41,141 bases of DNA from Natrialbaceae archaeon (lineage in GTDB: Archaea > Halobacteriota > Halobacteria > Halobacteriales > Natrialbaceae), in NCBI GenBank assembly GCA_003552325.1, contig PUKM01000163.1, positions 1-41,141 on the forward strand, given 5' to 3'. Position numbers and translations under genes: made by a program. A model generated the notes under the pieces. The model made no database searches and was not told the DNA's origin. It saw only the letters and a list, made by a program, of their open reading frames with translations. Below are positions 41,051 through 41,141 of the stretch, piece after piece (the first letter of the stretch is position 1; each line of letters starts with the position of its first letter).

Positions 41051-41141
41051 CGTGATGATCACAACCGAAGGTTTCCGCGAGAGTAGGGGCTGCCTCAATA
41101 CCGTTGGCAAGCCGTAAGGGATACGCTCGAGTGTGGAGGCA

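Noticed and set aside
1..41141. tRNA, rRNA, CRISPR arrays, insertion sequences
   Set aside because: I looked for tRNA T-loop motifs, spaced direct repeats and transposase motifs and found none that hold up.

Overview
The window comes from the chromosome of a halophilic archaeon (class Halobacteria, probably Natrialbaceae-like). The DNA is GC-rich, the predicted proteins are strongly acidic, and genes start leaderless or nearly so behind A/T-rich TATA-like boxes about 25-30 bases upstream. Several families are typical of haloarchaea: the HalOD1 output domain, Bat-type HTH-10, RbkR riboflavin kinase/regulator, archaeal Taw1, and the glpABC-glpK locus. The hexamer CTCGAG is conspicuously frequent. 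I see no tRNA, rRNA, CRISPR array or insertion sequence.

Layout. 1-979: dapB (partial) and dapA, lysine biosynthesis, minus strand. 1.4-4.3 kb: a small membrane protein and two translationally coupled paralogous membrane proteins of the TrkA-C-like type. 4.5-6.6 kb: metG. 6.7-10.7 kb: a six-gene plus-strand cluster of very acidic, low-complexity proteins of unknown function. Two of its paralogues each carry seven consecutive G-x-x-hydrophobic tetrads; the cluster also encodes a SAP-like domain, a small cross-brace zinc-finger protein and a small coupled partner. This is the best candidate for an undescribed system. 10.7-16.4 kb (minus): glpA-glpB-glpC (anaerobic-type glycerol-3-phosphate dehydrogenase) followed without a gap by an Orc1/Cdc6-like protein whose Walker A lysine is missing. 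16.7-19.2 kb (plus): glpK and a polytopic membrane protein that is probably the glycerol uptake component. Together these take up glycerol, phosphorylate it and oxidise it to dihydroxyacetone phosphate.

19.3-28.1 kb is a mosaic of short transcription units: a UspA protein with a Met/Gly-rich insertion, two small membrane proteins, phosphoglycolate phosphatase, taw1 (wyosine base of tRNA-Phe), the rbkR-ribB riboflavin operon with an upstream palindrome, a stand-alone HalOD1 protein, an MTH1187-type thiamine-binding protein, a headless pilin-like remnant, a CYTH protein, an FKBP-type isomerase and a RecA-fold protein with an eroded P-loop. 28.2-30.2 kb: sucC-sucD (succinyl-CoA synthetase). The sucD reading frame has an in-frame TGA at codon 207, upstream of the catalytic histidine, although everything downstream looks intact. 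30.2-30.4 kb holds hairpins and a possible small-RNA gene.

30.4-36.5 kb: histidine catabolism (hutU-hutG-hutI overlapping, hutH separated by an oppositely oriented DsrE-family gene), with a divergent HTH-10 regulator at 36.6 kb as the likely local regulator. 37.5-41.0 kb: an unknown small protein, a Tat-exported metzincin-like protease, a membrane/coiled-coil protein behind an 11-bp inverted repeat, a second UspA protein and a PiT-family phosphate transporter.
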